A stretch of 64,000 bases of DNA from Alkalihalobacillus deserti (GCF_020734105.1 NZ_JAJAFR010000015.1:29196-93195); one strand, 5' to 3'; positions 52,833 through 62,194 are shown, numbered from the stretch's first letter. A program made the numbers and translations. The notes: generated from the letters alone by a model not told the origin.

Positions 52833-53198
52833 CTACTCATTTAATAGGGCATTGAACTCTCTGGTATGAAAGAATTCTTTTCTGGAATTACACATGAAGA
52901 ATAGCTGTCGTCTCTGAAAATGTAGGTACGAATTCTTCTCTTTCATGCTGTGAAGGAGTAACGTCATAGGGGAGAGAAATCGAGTTTTCCGAGTCTTTGA
53001 GCCCGCCATAATCAAACCAACCTGAATGAGTTTTCGCACCTTTTGCGACCTTTCTTTTTTCCATGTTAGTAATCTATAAGTCGTCGCGTAAAAGTATGGG
53101 GTAAAAGCGTTTCGAATTGAATTTCGCTTATAACAAAAAAGGGTTTCCTTGAATGCTTTGATGATGACCGGAAGCAAGTCTTCAATTTGTGGTTGGTA
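52833..53198 (-). pseudogene. Remnant of the replication-like gene (copy 3)
   Basis: From 53197 the minus strand reads QPQIEDLLPVIIKAFKETLF and FTPYFYATTYRLLTWKKE, matching the C-terminal domain at 50655 (VIQAFKESIYQLK, FTPYFYGTVNKL). The N-terminal half is gone, replaced by a REP box at 53210, and the downstream reading becomes unrelated. The preceding 52592-52832 shows no gene. Confidence 0.72.
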
Positions 53199-53209
53199 AG
53201 ATTAGATTG

Positions 53210-53290
53210 CGTGCCAGTCACTCCTCGAAGTTTGTAAGATTTTTTCGATAGATTGATCTTATGAGTCCGGGTGAAAGACTCAGCTTTTTA
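53210..53290 (+). repeat. REP box with terminator-like hairpin
   Basis: GCGTGCCAGTCACTCCTCG (53210) and its tail are followed by GATAGATTGATC, then TGAGTC (53262-53267) and GACTCA (53277-53282), then CTTTTTATT. The hairpin sequence differs from those of units 1, 2 and 9, but the layout is the same. Confidence 0.75.
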
Positions 53291-53296
53291 TTCTAT

Positions 53297-54061
53297 TTAG
53301 TTGGTAAACTGCATTAGCTCTGAAAGTCCGATTTCCGCGAGCTTTTCCTGTCCTGCTTTTGTAGGGTGAATATCACCAGCTATTACAAATTCAGCTTGTT
53401 TGATGCCAAATGCACTATAAGCGTCGGCGATGACTATATCTTGATAAGGCTGGAACGGTCCAGCAACGAGTGCGTTGAGTTGATAGTTAATTCCAGGTAA
53501 GACATTATCCGCTACAGGGTAAAGAGGGTTACTGATTTGAAAAGGATTATAGACATTGTAAAAGATAATGGGTGCCTCTGTCAGTGAGCGAATTTCACTA
53601 ATAATAGCTGGAAGGTTGGTGGCAAGTTTAACCCCAGCAGTAGCAATCTGTGCATTGAGATGGTCGGGAAGGCTTTGAAGGTCTTTGCCGCTTAATTCCC
53701 AAGCTGTATTTAGTGCTAGAAGCAAATCATTATTTCCAATCGTAAGAGTAATGTAATCTGCTTGGCTGATAGCTTGGCGGTATTTTTGGTCAGTTTGAAG
53801 CGCGTTTAGCATATGCCCGGTTTGCCATCCTGGAACAGCAAGGTTGCGGACGCGCATGTCGGCATCATTTCCGATTAAGTAAGGGTAGGCGTATTTGGAA
53901 GTAGAGGCATTGTTGTTATGGCCTAAATTGTAGCCGTAAGGGATTGAGTCACCTAAGGCAACCAGTGATAGTTTGGCGTTTTCGTTTTTGGCTAACGCAT
54001 TTGTGGAAAATAAGAGTGTGAGCACCAAGAGCAAAGTGAGCGATCGGATGACTGTTTTCAA
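53297..54061 (-). CDS. Secreted SGNH/GDSL lipase or esterase
   Basis: A 254-residue exported hydrolase. TTG 54061 is chosen (MKTVIRSLTLLLVLTLLFS) since AAAGGAGG precedes it; the longer upstream in-frame reading is not signal-like. Signal peptide 1-24. The SGNH blocks are VALGDSIPYGYN (catalytic Ser), AVPGWQTG (Gly), TLTIGNNDLL (Asn) and AGDIHPTKAG (Asp-His). The closest familiar types are the B. subtilis YwqL-like/YpmR-like GDSL hydrolases. Substrate unknown; deacetylation of polysaccharides or lipids is typical of the fold. Confidence 0.9.
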   Translation of the reverse strand: MKTVIRSLTLLLVLTLLFSTNALAKNENAKLSLVALGDSIPYGYNLGHNNNASTSKYAYPYLIGNDADMRVRNLAVPGWQTGHMLNALQTDQKYRQAISQADYITLTIGNNDLLLALNTAWELSGKDLQSLPDHLNAQIATAGVKLATNLPAIISEIRSLTEAPIIFYNVYNPFQISNPLYPVADNVLPGINYQLNALVAGPFQPYQDIVIADAYSAFGIKQAEFVIAGDIHPTKAGQEKLAEIGLSELMQFTN

Positions 54062-54309
54062 TAAAATTCCTCCTTTAATATGAAACTCAGGTTTTATTAT
54101 AGAGAAGATAATGGAAGGAGGGTGTCGAACGGAGAGAGGGGTCAAAAAGAATTTTATCCTTTTGACTAATAGGGGGTGTCCCGCCAAATTGTCGCTAGTT
54201 GAATATTAAAAATAAGGGCTAGTAAATAATAAACAACGAGAGAGGATCGAATCGTGTTCGATCTCAATCCCGCCGTCACAACTAAATGTATGACTAGCTA
54301 AAGGATTGC

Positions 54310-54525
54310 CGCTTGAATGAAACGGTTTACATAACAAATAGTGAAGGGAGTTTACTAGAAACAGAAGCAACAGTAGGTGCGGATGGTCAATCGATTGAAG
54401 TGAAAGCTTCATCTGATTATCAAGTGAATGAATCTTATTACCTGTATATTAGTGATGGGATTAGGTCAGAATCAGGCCAGGTTTTAAAAGAAAACGTGAT
54501 GATGGAATTTATGGTTAGTCATTAA
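54310..54525 (+). pseudogene. Orphan 3' fragment of a surface-protein C-terminal module
   Basis: About 70 residues in frame (LNETVYITNSEGSLLETEAT, SYYLYISDGIRSESGQVLKE, MMEFMVSH) match the shared SbsA-like end module seen at 47060, 48600, 56550 and 58040. No start or upstream domains exist; upstream sequence (54188-54310) is non-coding. It is a leftover of a deleted surface-protein gene. Confidence 0.78.
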
Positions 54526-54567
54526 AGAGTCGACCATTTATCGTCTTACTTGTTCATAAGTTTTTGA

Positions 54568-54606
54568 GACTCCGATAAGTTAGATCTTGTCGGAGTTATT
54601 TTTATT
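54568..54606 (+). terminator. Rho-independent terminator
   Basis: ACTCCGATAA (54568-54577) and TTGTCGGAGT (54586-54595) are followed by TATTTTTATTT. Confidence 0.8.
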
Positions 54607-54695
54607 TAAAAATGGAATGAATTGTGTAAAAAAAACGAGAAAATATGTTAATTTAGCCAGCTATTAGATATATAATGAGAACTGGAGATTACATG

Positions 54696-54919
54696 TTTAG
54701 GAGGTAAAAATGTTTGAGGCAAACGAGTCAGAGCACCTTACTACACTTAGGAGGTTATGTCCTTCAAAGGTCTTGTCAAGGACATATTCCTATTCATTAC
54801 CGTCCAAAAGCAAAAACAGTCTTATTCAGCAAAAAAATGACGTATGCCAATTCATACGTCATTTAAACGTCCTAAATCCTTTATTGTTAAATCCATTGCA
54901 TTTTTTGTTGTTAATATAG
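54696..54919 (+). other. SD-led small ORF crossed by two perfect hairpins
   Basis: A perfect AGGAGG stands seven bases before ATG 54710, opening 69 codons of unconvincing composition (LRRLCPSKVLSRTYSYSLPSK). Inside it, TATGTCCTT (54757) pairs with AAGGACATA (54779), and ATGACGTATG (54837-54846) with CATACGTCAT (54853-54862). A second AGGAGG lies at 54751. It may be a leader or decayed gene. The rest of 54607-55078 is A+T-rich, with nothing else seen. Confidence 0.35.
54830..54862 (-). terminator. 10-bp perfect hairpin with T-run on the minus strand
   Basis: ATGACGTATG and CATACGTCAT, with AAAAAAA before it on the + strand (T-run on minus). Confidence 0.55.
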
Positions 54920-55078
54920 TTATGATAACGGTAAATTGTTAATAAATAGGAAATTCCCATATCTACTAGTAAGAAAGTTGTGGTATTATTTATATGGATG
55001 TACAAATAGTGGGTTTATGCCAATCAATGTTAATGCTAATTTAGTATCATTATAGGGTATTAGGGGTGATTCATTTAG

Positions 55079-56824
55079 GTGAAATATTATGTTTTTTTGT
55101 ATAAGGAAAGGCACTTTTCCTTTAGTTTACTTTTGCTAGTAATGCTCTTAATGGTTTTGTCTACTGACTCCGTTAATGGAAGTGGGTTTGAAGAAAAAAT
55201 AAAAACCGAACAGGAGCTAATGAAGAATCGTGAGAACGGTTATATCGCTTGGTATGGTTCTAAAGGAGCGGGAATACAAGCTAGTAATGTTACTAAAGAA
55301 TTAACGGGAGATTTCCAGTTAATGAAATTAAAACAGACAGAAGAGCTACGAAATGATCATTCCATTATTCATCTAGAAGAAAATAAAAAATTATATATAC
55401 TTAATAACTCTCCAAATGATCCATATTATGCAAAGCAATGGGGACTGCATTCCATTATGACTGAAGAAGCATGGAGTGAAATTGAAAAAACGACTCAAGA
55501 AGAATCAATCACCGTAGCTGTAATTGACTCTGGTATTGATGTAACACATGAAGATTTAAAAAATAGGATTGATGATGACGGGTATAATTTTATCTTAGAT
55601 AGTAATGAAGTATATGATTTAAATGGTCATGGAACAGCTGTTTCTGGTGTCATAGCTGCAAAGACAAATAACAGTATAGGTATCTCAGGTGTTGTAGGTG
55701 CGTTAGATGTGAAAATCCTTCCATTACAAACAGCAGATTATAAGGGAGTAAGTTATCTTTCTGATGTATTAAATGCAATCAATTATGCAATCGAAAAAGA
55801 AGTTGACGTGATTAATTTAAGCCTTGGGAGCAATACATACTCAGATATTGAAAATGAAATGATACAAAAGGCTATAAATAAAGGCATTATTGTTATTGCT
55901 GCAGCTGGTAATAATGGAAACTCGTCTTATGTTTATCCAGCCTCGTACAATAACGTTATTTCAGTAGGATCTACTTCAAGGGACGGGACACTTTCATCAT
56001 TTTCAAACAGTAATGATAAAGTCGATTTTCTAGCACCAGGTGAAAAGATCTACGTCGCTTCCAAAAATAATTCTTATGCCTATGTTGATGGTACATCCTT
56101 TTCGTCACCTATTGTATCAGGCATCGTTGCAGCGTTATTAGCTATAGAGCCTTCATTAGATTTAAGTGAAATCAAGGACATCCTTACTAACTCAAATGAA
56201 TCACTCTTAAAACAACCTCAAAAGAACGATCAAACGGTAAACTTTCTTCTGGCGATAAAGCAAATTGCTAATTCCCATTCGGTTCCCGTTGAAAAGTTGT
56301 CTTTAAATAGAACTGCCCTTCATCTTCAGTTTGGACATTCGGAAAAGTTACTAGCTGAAGTTTCACCGACAAATGCAACAAATCAAACTATTTCTTGGGT
56401 GTCGAGTAATCCAAGTGTGGCAGTTGTTGATTCGCTCGGGAATCTAGTCGCTGTAGGGGAGGGCGAGGCTAACATTATAGCTATAACAGAAGATGGCGGA
56501 AAAACAGCTGTGACTGCTGTTACAGTTTTAAAACCTGATAGAATCTGGGGATTGTATACCGATGTGGCAGCTAATAAAACTTGGACGATCGAATTAAATC
56601 AAAAGCTAGACTCTGCTTCTGTTAATGAGCAAACCATTTATATTTTTGATGATTTGGGGAATTTGATCGATACCAACATTAAACAAGTTGAAAATACTAT
56701 AGAAGTAACACCTTTACAACCATATCTAAAAAGTAAATATTACTTATTTATAAATGACGGACTACTCTCTAATCGTGGTGTTTCAGTAAAAGAAAGTATC
56801 TTATTAGAATTTACCGTCAACTAA
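55079..56824 (+). CDS. Secreted subtilisin-like serine protease with Big_2 and SbsA-like modules
   Basis: A 581-residue exported protease. Signal peptide 1-35. A propeptide-like region (to about 105) precedes a subtilase S8 domain: Asp in VAVIDSGIDVTHEDL, His in DLNGHGTAVSGVIAA, Asn in AAAGNNGNSSY, Ser in VDGTSFSSPIVSGI. A Big_2 Ig domain (VSPTNATNQTISWVSSNPSVAVVD) and the shared C-terminal module (KTWTIELNQKLDSASV ... LLEFTVN) follow. The same Big_2 and end modules occur in the next gene. GTG 55079 follows AGGGGTG. It is a candidate processing enzyme for the neighbouring surface proteins. Confidence 0.92.
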   Translation: MKYYVFLYKERHFSFSLLLLVMLLMVLSTDSVNGSGFEEKIKTEQELMKNRENGYIAWYGSKGAGIQASNVTKELTGDFQLMKLKQTEELRNDHSIIHLEENKKLYILNNSPNDPYYAKQWGLHSIMTEEAWSEIEKTTQEESITVAVIDSGIDVTHEDLKNRIDDDGYNFILDSNEVYDLNGHGTAVSGVIAAKTNNSIGISGVVGALDVKILPLQTADYKGVSYLSDVLNAINYAIEKEVDVINLSLGSNTYSDIENEMIQKAINKGIIVIAAAGNNGNSSYVYPASYNNVISVGSTSRDGTLSSFSNSNDKVDFLAPGEKIYVASKNNSYAYVDGTSFSSPIVSGIVAALLAIEPSLDLSEIKDILTNSNESLLKQPQKNDQTVNFLLAIKQIANSHSVPVEKLSLNRTALHLQFGHSEKLLAEVSPTNATNQTISWVSSNPSVAVVDSLGNLVAVGEGEANIIAITEDGGKTAVTAVTVLKPDRIWGLYTDVAANKTWTIELNQKLDSASVNEQTIYIFDDLGNLIDTNIKQVENTIEVTPLQPYLKSKYYLFINDGLLSNRGVSVKESILLEFTVN

Positions 56825-56832
56825 TCTATGTA

Positions 56833-58311
56833 GTGAAAAAGGGGAATTTTAAATTGAGGCTGAAAACGTTTTTATCGGCACTAACTTTTGTCATGGCAAT
56901 ATCTGTATTCTGGCAAGCAAGTGTATTTGGAGAAAGCCATTTAAATGAAAGTTATCTAAATTTAGTTGAAAGCTATGACGAACATAAATCAGAACAAAGT
57001 TTAACAGAGAATAAAGCTTCTCTAGAAAATACAACACAAGTATTACATGAGCTTTCTAGTAGCTCAGATAAAGAGAAAAGCCAGTTAGGTGTTTGTGAGA
57101 ATTATGAGATAGAACCAAACAATGATCGTAATTTAGCGGATAGGGTTTCATTAGATTGCTATGTATATGGTTTAATAACCGATAACTACTATGACCTCGA
57201 TTATTACGAGTTAACTATTACGCAAGCTGGTGAACTTAACATCGTGGGGGTTCTAGGGAGCTACGCTAACTATAGCGAATATCTTGGAATTCTTTTATAT
57301 GATACAGATGAAAATTTCTTGGCAGGAAGCTCTTTGTTTGTAGGTCCAGATTCGGAAGCTCAGGCTTTAAGTCAGTATGTTACACCGGGCACCTATTACA
57401 TAGTAGTTTTACAAACGAGTGAATATAAGTATTTATTAGTAGATGAACCATATATAATTCAACCTTATATGACAGCAGGGTCAACGAATGTGCCTGTAAG
57501 CTATGTCGTAATAAATGAGGATAATACCGATTTAAAAGTAGGAGAAACAAAGAATGTAACAGCTTCTATTGAGCCGAGTAATGCAACTAATAAAGATGTT
57601 ACATGGTCAAGCAGTAATCGTTCAGTTGCTACAGTGGATAACCAAGGAATGATAACAGCAGTAGGGAGCGGAACGACAAATATTATCGTTACAACTGCAG
57701 ATGGGCAAAAGACAGATAGTATAATAGTAACGGTATCAGAACGAAATATCCCCGTAGAGTCAATCAGCGTTGGCGAAAGTGAAATAGAATTAACAATAGG
57801 ATCTTCTAAAACAGTCAGTACAACAATTGCACCTAATAACGCTACAAATCAAACCATTTCATGGGTTAGTAATAACCCTTCTATTGCTACGGTTGATCAA
57901 GGTGGTAAGATTAGCGCTGTTAGTGAGGGAAGAACAACTATAACTGCTATTACTGCTGATGGAGGAAAGCATGCATCCGTTTCAGTTAATGTGAGCAAGG
58001 AAGACGACTTTGAACAATGGGAGCCTAATTTTGATGTTGAGGTAAATAAAACGTGGCAGGTTGAATATAATCTCTCATTAGATATCTCCACTATTATTCA
58101 AAAGAATATATACATTACAGATGAAGAGGGTAATATCTTACCAATGTTATATATTATTGACCGAACAAAGAATAATTCAATCGTGCAACTAGCTCCAGTT
58201 AAAGATTATGAACAAGGTAATACGTATACAATGTGGATAAAAGACATTAAAGCGGAAAACGGTAGCATACTTAACGAAAACGTCAAAATGGAGTTTACGA
58301 TTAAAAATTAG
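56833..58311 (+). CDS. Secreted PPC/Big_2 protein with the shared C-terminal module
   Basis: A 492-residue exported protein. Signal peptide 1-33 (ends SVFG). A PPC-like (pre-peptidase C) domain is at about 95-210 (EIEPNNDRNLADRV, DLDYYELTITQAGEL, YVTPGTYYIVVLQ). Two Big_2 Ig domains follow (SIEPSNATNKDVTWSSSNRSVATVD, TIAPNNATNQTISWVSNNPSIATVD), and the shared end module (KTWQVEYNLSLDIST to KMEFTIKN). GTG 56833 begins eight bases after the protease stop; TTG 56854 behind AAAGGGG is an alternative start. It is co-transcribed with the protease and may be its partner or a surface protein. Confidence 0.88.
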   Translation: MKKGNFKLRLKTFLSALTFVMAISVFWQASVFGESHLNESYLNLVESYDEHKSEQSLTENKASLENTTQVLHELSSSSDKEKSQLGVCENYEIEPNNDRNLADRVSLDCYVYGLITDNYYDLDYYELTITQAGELNIVGVLGSYANYSEYLGILLYDTDENFLAGSSLFVGPDSEAQALSQYVTPGTYYIVVLQTSEYKYLLVDEPYIIQPYMTAGSTNVPVSYVVINEDNTDLKVGETKNVTASIEPSNATNKDVTWSSSNRSVATVDNQGMITAVGSGTTNIIVTTADGQKTDSIIVTVSERNIPVESISVGESEIELTIGSSKTVSTTIAPNNATNQTISWVSNNPSIATVDQGGKISAVSEGRTTITAITADGGKHASVSVNVSKEDDFEQWEPNFDVEVNKTWQVEYNLSLDISTIIQKNIYITDEEGNILPMLYIIDRTKNNSIVQLAPVKDYEQGNTYTMWIKDIKAENGSILNENVKMEFTIKN

Positions 58312-58489
58312 TTAGCTAAGCACTGTTAAGGAAATGGTATAGCTGAAAATGAGATCGGGTGTTAACGCGCTCGATGTTTGCAAGACTTAGAATTTAGTTT
58401 GAGGAATTGTTTGAGTGGATACTAGAGAAGTCAACGAGTTGTTATTAGATTTTTCCATATGAAAGGAGAAGTTGGAGAGTGATTATTTG

Positions 58490-58565
58490 ACTAATTAAAA
58501 AGCGTTGATGAGGAACAAGAGAAAAGGAAGAGGTTATTTGCAATTCCTACTACAACGCTTTTTCA
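58490..58565. repeat. Inverted repeat around a 45-base spacer
   Basis: AAAAAGCGTT (58496-58505) and AACGCTTTTT (58555-58564) are complementary. It can terminate transcription either way, and lies after the small minus-strand ORF. The interval 58312-58495 has no gene. Confidence 0.5.
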
Positions 58566-58578
58566 TGCCCAATTGTGT

Positions 58579-58737
58579 CTATACTAATTCGATCACGGCG
58601 CCTAACCAATTACATGAAGATGAAAACGAATGGTTTTTCTGAATGAATGTATACCATTTGAGACTTTTATCAAAGAGGAAGCCTTTATGGTCAAATAAGC
58701 TAACTACCTTCCAAACCTGATTAAACAGCGTATTCAT
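58579..58737 (-). CDS. Possible small ORF (52 aa)
   Basis: On the minus strand ATG 58737 follows GGGGTGAAGT and opens 52 codons (MNTLFNQVWKVVSLFDHKGF ... WLGAVIELV). Aromatic-rich and slightly amphipathic. The downstream inverted repeat could be its terminator. No family recognised. The following 58738-59029 has only purine-rich sequence and no gene. Confidence 0.35.
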   Translation of the reverse strand: MNTLFNQVWKVVSLFDHKGFLFDKSLKWYTFIQKNHSFSSSCNWLGAVIELV

Positions 58738-59029
58738 TACTTCACCCCTTTTTTTTGTATTTTTCTACAAAAATCGGGAAATATGCATGATGGTTAAGAT
58801 TTTTGAGGAAAGGAAAGGAAAGGCAATCTAGGCTCCTTATGAATTAGATAGGAGCGATGACTGTAAGTAGAGCTATCCTTATGGCGTGATAGGCATGATT
58901 CTAAGTAATTATCCATCTTAATTGAGCCATTAGAGGAGTATCATATAAGTGATTGGTATTACTACTGGTACAGGTCAAAAATTAAGTTAAATAAGTGTTG
59001 GAGTGTATGATAACGAATAAAAGGAAGAA

Positions 59030-59058
59030 AAGCCTCAGTTTTTGAGGCTTTTTTTTGC
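59030..59058 (+). terminator. Rho-independent terminator
   Basis: AAGCCTCA and TGAGGCTT around TTTT, followed by TTTTTT. Confidence 0.7.
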
Positions 59059-59065
59059 AACAAAT

Positions 59066-59099
59066 CAAAAACAGACAGCTAATAAATAGCTGCCTGTTT
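59066..59099 (-). terminator. Terminator of the SGNH-fold gene
   Basis: On the minus strand AAACAGGCAGCT, ATTTATT, AGCTGTCTGTTT, then TTGATTT. One mismatch. Confidence 0.75.
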
Positions 59100-59101
59100 G
59101 C

Positions 59102-59872
59102 TTATTGACTTAGAACTTCAAACATCGCTTCAGCCCATAATACATGTCCAGCTTCATTTGGTCTGGCGTTTTCAATATAGTTGTTAAGGTCAGTATCTTC
59201 AGTCGAAGGCCAAAACTGCCAGTGGTCCGCGTAGATATATTCATTCTCTAAAGCGTATTGTTCTAATTGGTCCACCTGTGACAAATAGAAACCGGTACTG
59301 TTTAGCGGGTTTGCTGGTAGCAAGACAATTTCTGTTTCAGGAAGTTGTTGCTTTAATTGTTCCATCATGATGTCTAGTGCATCTAATGAATCTTCAAGCC
59401 TAATTTGCCCATTATCATTTAAGAAAAAGGGTTCAAATAAAAGGACATCAGGTTGGCTAGCAATGACTTGATCTAGAAAGTCTGATTGTAATACATCGAT
59501 AGAAGTGGTTCTTTCTACATCAATTAAAGTTACTTCAAAAGATGAACTTGAAACGTTATTAATGGTTGATTCAAAAAGAACGGGCCAAGATGTGCTTGGA
59601 TCTTCATCATTAGTAATAGAAGTTGAACCGAAGACGGTCATCGATACGGTATCTTGTACTTCTGACCATGTTCCTAGTAAACCAGTTAATTCAGCGGTCT
59701 CATCTACTTTCTCTTCCTCCTGAGTTGTGAGTGGAGGGGAAGGATTTGTGGAAAGCGTCAATGGAACCGACTCAGCTGCAATGGCCTCTAGCTTCTGCTG
59801 ATAGTAAAAGTGTCCGACAATAACAATTGCGATTGAAACGATAATACTGCTTACATAAAGAAAAGATTTCAA
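59102..59872 (-). CDS. Membrane-anchored SGNH-fold protein
   Basis: A 256-residue protein with an uncleaved N-terminal anchor (residues 4-22) and a 40-residue Ser/Thr/Pro-rich linker. The domain from about 70 has block I VFGSTSIT (Ser-Thr-Ser in place of the usual GDS), WPVLFESTINN, VLLFEPFFLNDNGQIR, and block V RPNEAGHVLWAEAMF. Acidic surface, and the absence of the ordinary Asp-X-X-His, make it a divergent SGNH hydrolase similar to those in capsule loci. It is downstream of and close to (17 bases) the TPR/InlB gene on the same strand, so a two-gene operon is likely. Confidence 0.78.
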   Translation of the reverse strand: MKSFLYVSSIIVSIAIVIVGHFYYQQKLEAIAAESVPLTLSTNPSPPLTTQEEEKVDETAELTGLLGTWSEVQDTVSMTVFGSTSITNDEDPSTSWPVLFESTINNVSSSSFEVTLIDVERTTSIDVLQSDFLDQVIASQPDVLLFEPFFLNDNGQIRLEDSLDALDIMMEQLKQQLPETEIVLLPANPLNSTGFYLSQVDQLEQYALENEYIYADHWQFWPSTEDTDLNNYIENARPNEAGHVLWAEAMFEVLSQ

Positions 59873-59889
59873 GGGAATGTGCCGCCTTT

Positions 59890-61887
59890 CTAAGACTGAT
59901 CATTTACATTTTTATCTTCCTCTGGATCGGGCTCCGGATCGTTGTTTGTGATTTGTTCAAAATTGGCTTGAAACGATACATCGCTATTAACAGTAACTGT
60001 TATTACCTGGTTATTAATGGAGGAAGTTCCGCTCCAACCAGTAAATTTCCATCCAGATTGTGGAATAGCTGTCAAAGTGACGATCGTACCAGATTCAAAT
60101 ACAGAGCTACTAGGATTCGTTCTAACAGAACCCTGTCCTTGGGTAGATGTACGTAATGTAAACGTTTGTGTCGGCTTTTTTTCAAAAACCGCTATGATAG
60201 ATTTTGCTTGATCCATTGTTACTGTTAATGGATTCGTTGCTCCAGTGTAACTACCTTCCCAACGTATAAAACTCCATCCATCCTTCGGTTGAGCTCGTAA
60301 CGTTAATGAGGTTCCAGCTTCGTATTGGTTATTTTGCTGACTTCGAGTAATGGAACCGTCACCTCGAGTTGAGATGGATAGCGGATAAGAATGTTTATCG
60401 TTTTTTGGAGGTTCCACTCTCTTAGGTGATTCCTCATCGTTTTCTTTTGGTTGTTCTGTCGTTGATTCATTTACTGGTGTAGTGGCTTGATTTGTTCCTT
60501 TTTGCTTAAAGACTGCACGTACCGATAGATTATCATCCATTATAACCGTAATCGTCGGATTGGTACTCGAAACGGAACCTGTCCATCTTTCAAACTCATA
60601 CCCTTCTTGTGGGCGAGCTGTCAACGTAACCGACTCACCAGAGGGAAGGTTTTCGGACAGGGAACTTCTTAAGACCTTTCCATGTCCAGAAGTAGCCACT
60701 AATAATGCATATGTCGATTCCGCGTTTTCAAATATAGCTCGAATCGTTAGGTGAGAATCCATTGTAACCGACTGAGAAGGAGTGGTCCCTGTTAGGTCAC
60801 CTTCCCAGCGAACGAACGTCCATCCTGGTTCAGGTTTAGCTTGAATTTGAATAGTTTCACCCGTTTCGTAAACATCTTTTTGAGGTAATGTTTTTATTGT
60901 ACCTTCACCGGAAGTTGTTGTCACTAGCGTTTTCTTCTCGCCAGCTACTCTTATGTCGATAGAGATCTGTAACCCATCATAGTCAGCGTAAATGGTTTCA
61001 ACCCCTTCATTATGGGCGGTAAAAACAGCCGTATTGGTTTCTCCAGGGGTGAGTTTACCTAACTTTTCCTTTAACGTCCAATCAGGAGAAATGTCAACGG
61101 GTTGCTTATTTGAGTCAAAGGCACTAATTTTAAGTTCAATTTCTTGATTAAGTCCAAGAATAGGTTCCTCGGATACCGTCCAATCCATCTCTTCCACTAC
61201 TTGTTCTTTAATCTCAATCTCCAGTTCCCGTGTTAGCTCTTGAGCCGTTGCTGTTACGATTACGGAACCAGATGTAAGTCCTTTCAGAGTGGTTTCTTCG
61301 TTTTCAACTGTCTGAAGGCTTGCGATTTTAGTATCAGAGATTTTCCACTCAGCCTCTAAGGGAATGATTCTTCCTTTATCATCCGACCATACAAAATGGA
61401 TGAGTCGTTCGAAACCTTTTTGAATAAAAGGTCGCTCGATTTCAATTTTAATTTGAGATAAAAAGGTTTCAAATTCTTCTTTAAATTCAGCGTTGTCTGT
61501 ATTGTCCATTCCTTGTTCCAAAATGGTTAAAGCAGACAAGATATCAGATTGGTTCAAATATAGCTTTGACAACTGAGAATAAAAAAGAGGTTCAGCAGAA
61601 GTAAGTTGAATCCCTTCCAGAAGAGTTTCTTCAGCAAGGTCTAGTCTAGCAATTCCTTGGTAACTATTGGCTAACCCAATTCTAGCCTGAATATGAGTAG
61701 GATCGAGCTCTAATATTTCCTTGTAGTATTCAATGCTGCTTTCGAAATCGGCTTGTTCAAAAGAATTTTTCGCAACTTGTTCAAGCTTACTAATTTGACC
61801 ACTTGATTGAAAAGGAAAGAACACAACTGCGCCAATCACAATGACTAAAATGAAACTAATTAAAGGAAGGAAGATTTTCTTTGACAT
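59890..61887 (-). CDS. Membrane-anchored TPR and InlB-type repeat protein
   Basis: A 665-residue protein: N-terminal anchor (5-25), TPR repeats at about 30-140 (AKNSFEQADFESSIEYYKEILELDPTHIQARIGLANSYQ and the next helices), then a Big_2-like and another Ig domain (150-325). Four divergent InlB B-repeats follow (about 330-395, 396-465, 510-575 and 578-650; each ends with RWEG, RWTG or GWSG and V-R/Q-A-F/N). An acidic tail closes it. Such repeat proteins are secreted or cell-bound and often mediate adhesion. The partner SGNH gene follows 17 bases later. Strong AAGAGGTAC ribosome site. Confidence 0.86.
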   Translation of the reverse strand: MSKKIFLPLISFILVIVIGAVVFFPFQSSGQISKLEQVAKNSFEQADFESSIEYYKEILELDPTHIQARIGLANSYQGIARLDLAEETLLEGIQLTSAEPLFYSQLSKLYLNQSDILSALTILEQGMDNTDNAEFKEEFETFLSQIKIEIERPFIQKGFERLIHFVWSDDKGRIIPLEAEWKISDTKIASLQTVENEETTLKGLTSGSVIVTATAQELTRELEIEIKEQVVEEMDWTVSEEPILGLNQEIELKISAFDSNKQPVDISPDWTLKEKLGKLTPGETNTAVFTAHNEGVETIYADYDGLQISIDIRVAGEKKTLVTTTSGEGTIKTLPQKDVYETGETIQIQAKPEPGWTFVRWEGDLTGTTPSQSVTMDSHLTIRAIFENAESTYALLVATSGHGKVLRSSLSENLPSGESVTLTARPQEGYEFERWTGSVSSTNPTITVIMDDNLSVRAVFKQKGTNQATTPVNESTTEQPKENDEESPKRVEPPKNDKHSYPLSISTRGDGSITRSQQNNQYEAGTSLTLRAQPKDGWSFIRWEGSYTGATNPLTVTMDQAKSIIAVFEKKPTQTFTLRTSTQGQGSVRTNPSSSVFESGTIVTLTAIPQSGWKFTGWSGTSSINNQVITVTVNSDVSFQANFEQITNNDPEPDPEEDKNVNDQS

Positions 61888-62194
61888 GAAAATATGTACC
61901 TCTTTTCTTAAAAGCAGTTTATTAAAATGAGAGAAAAGTAGTTGATCTAAGTTCCTACTATTATAATAGACTCTGCCAAATAACGGAATAGAAGGAAGAA
62001 AAAAAGTAGATTTTGTCGCCTAGAAAAATGGAAAAGAGAAAAAGGAAATGAATCGTTGATTATTTACAACCTAATTATTCCCTTTTTTACAAGAATGATA
62101 AAGAATATGGTGAATTTTGTAGTATAATTGAAGGAGCACCGGCCTACTAATCTAGTTTGAAAGTCCGGTAGACAATTCAGTTAGGAGAATGGAT

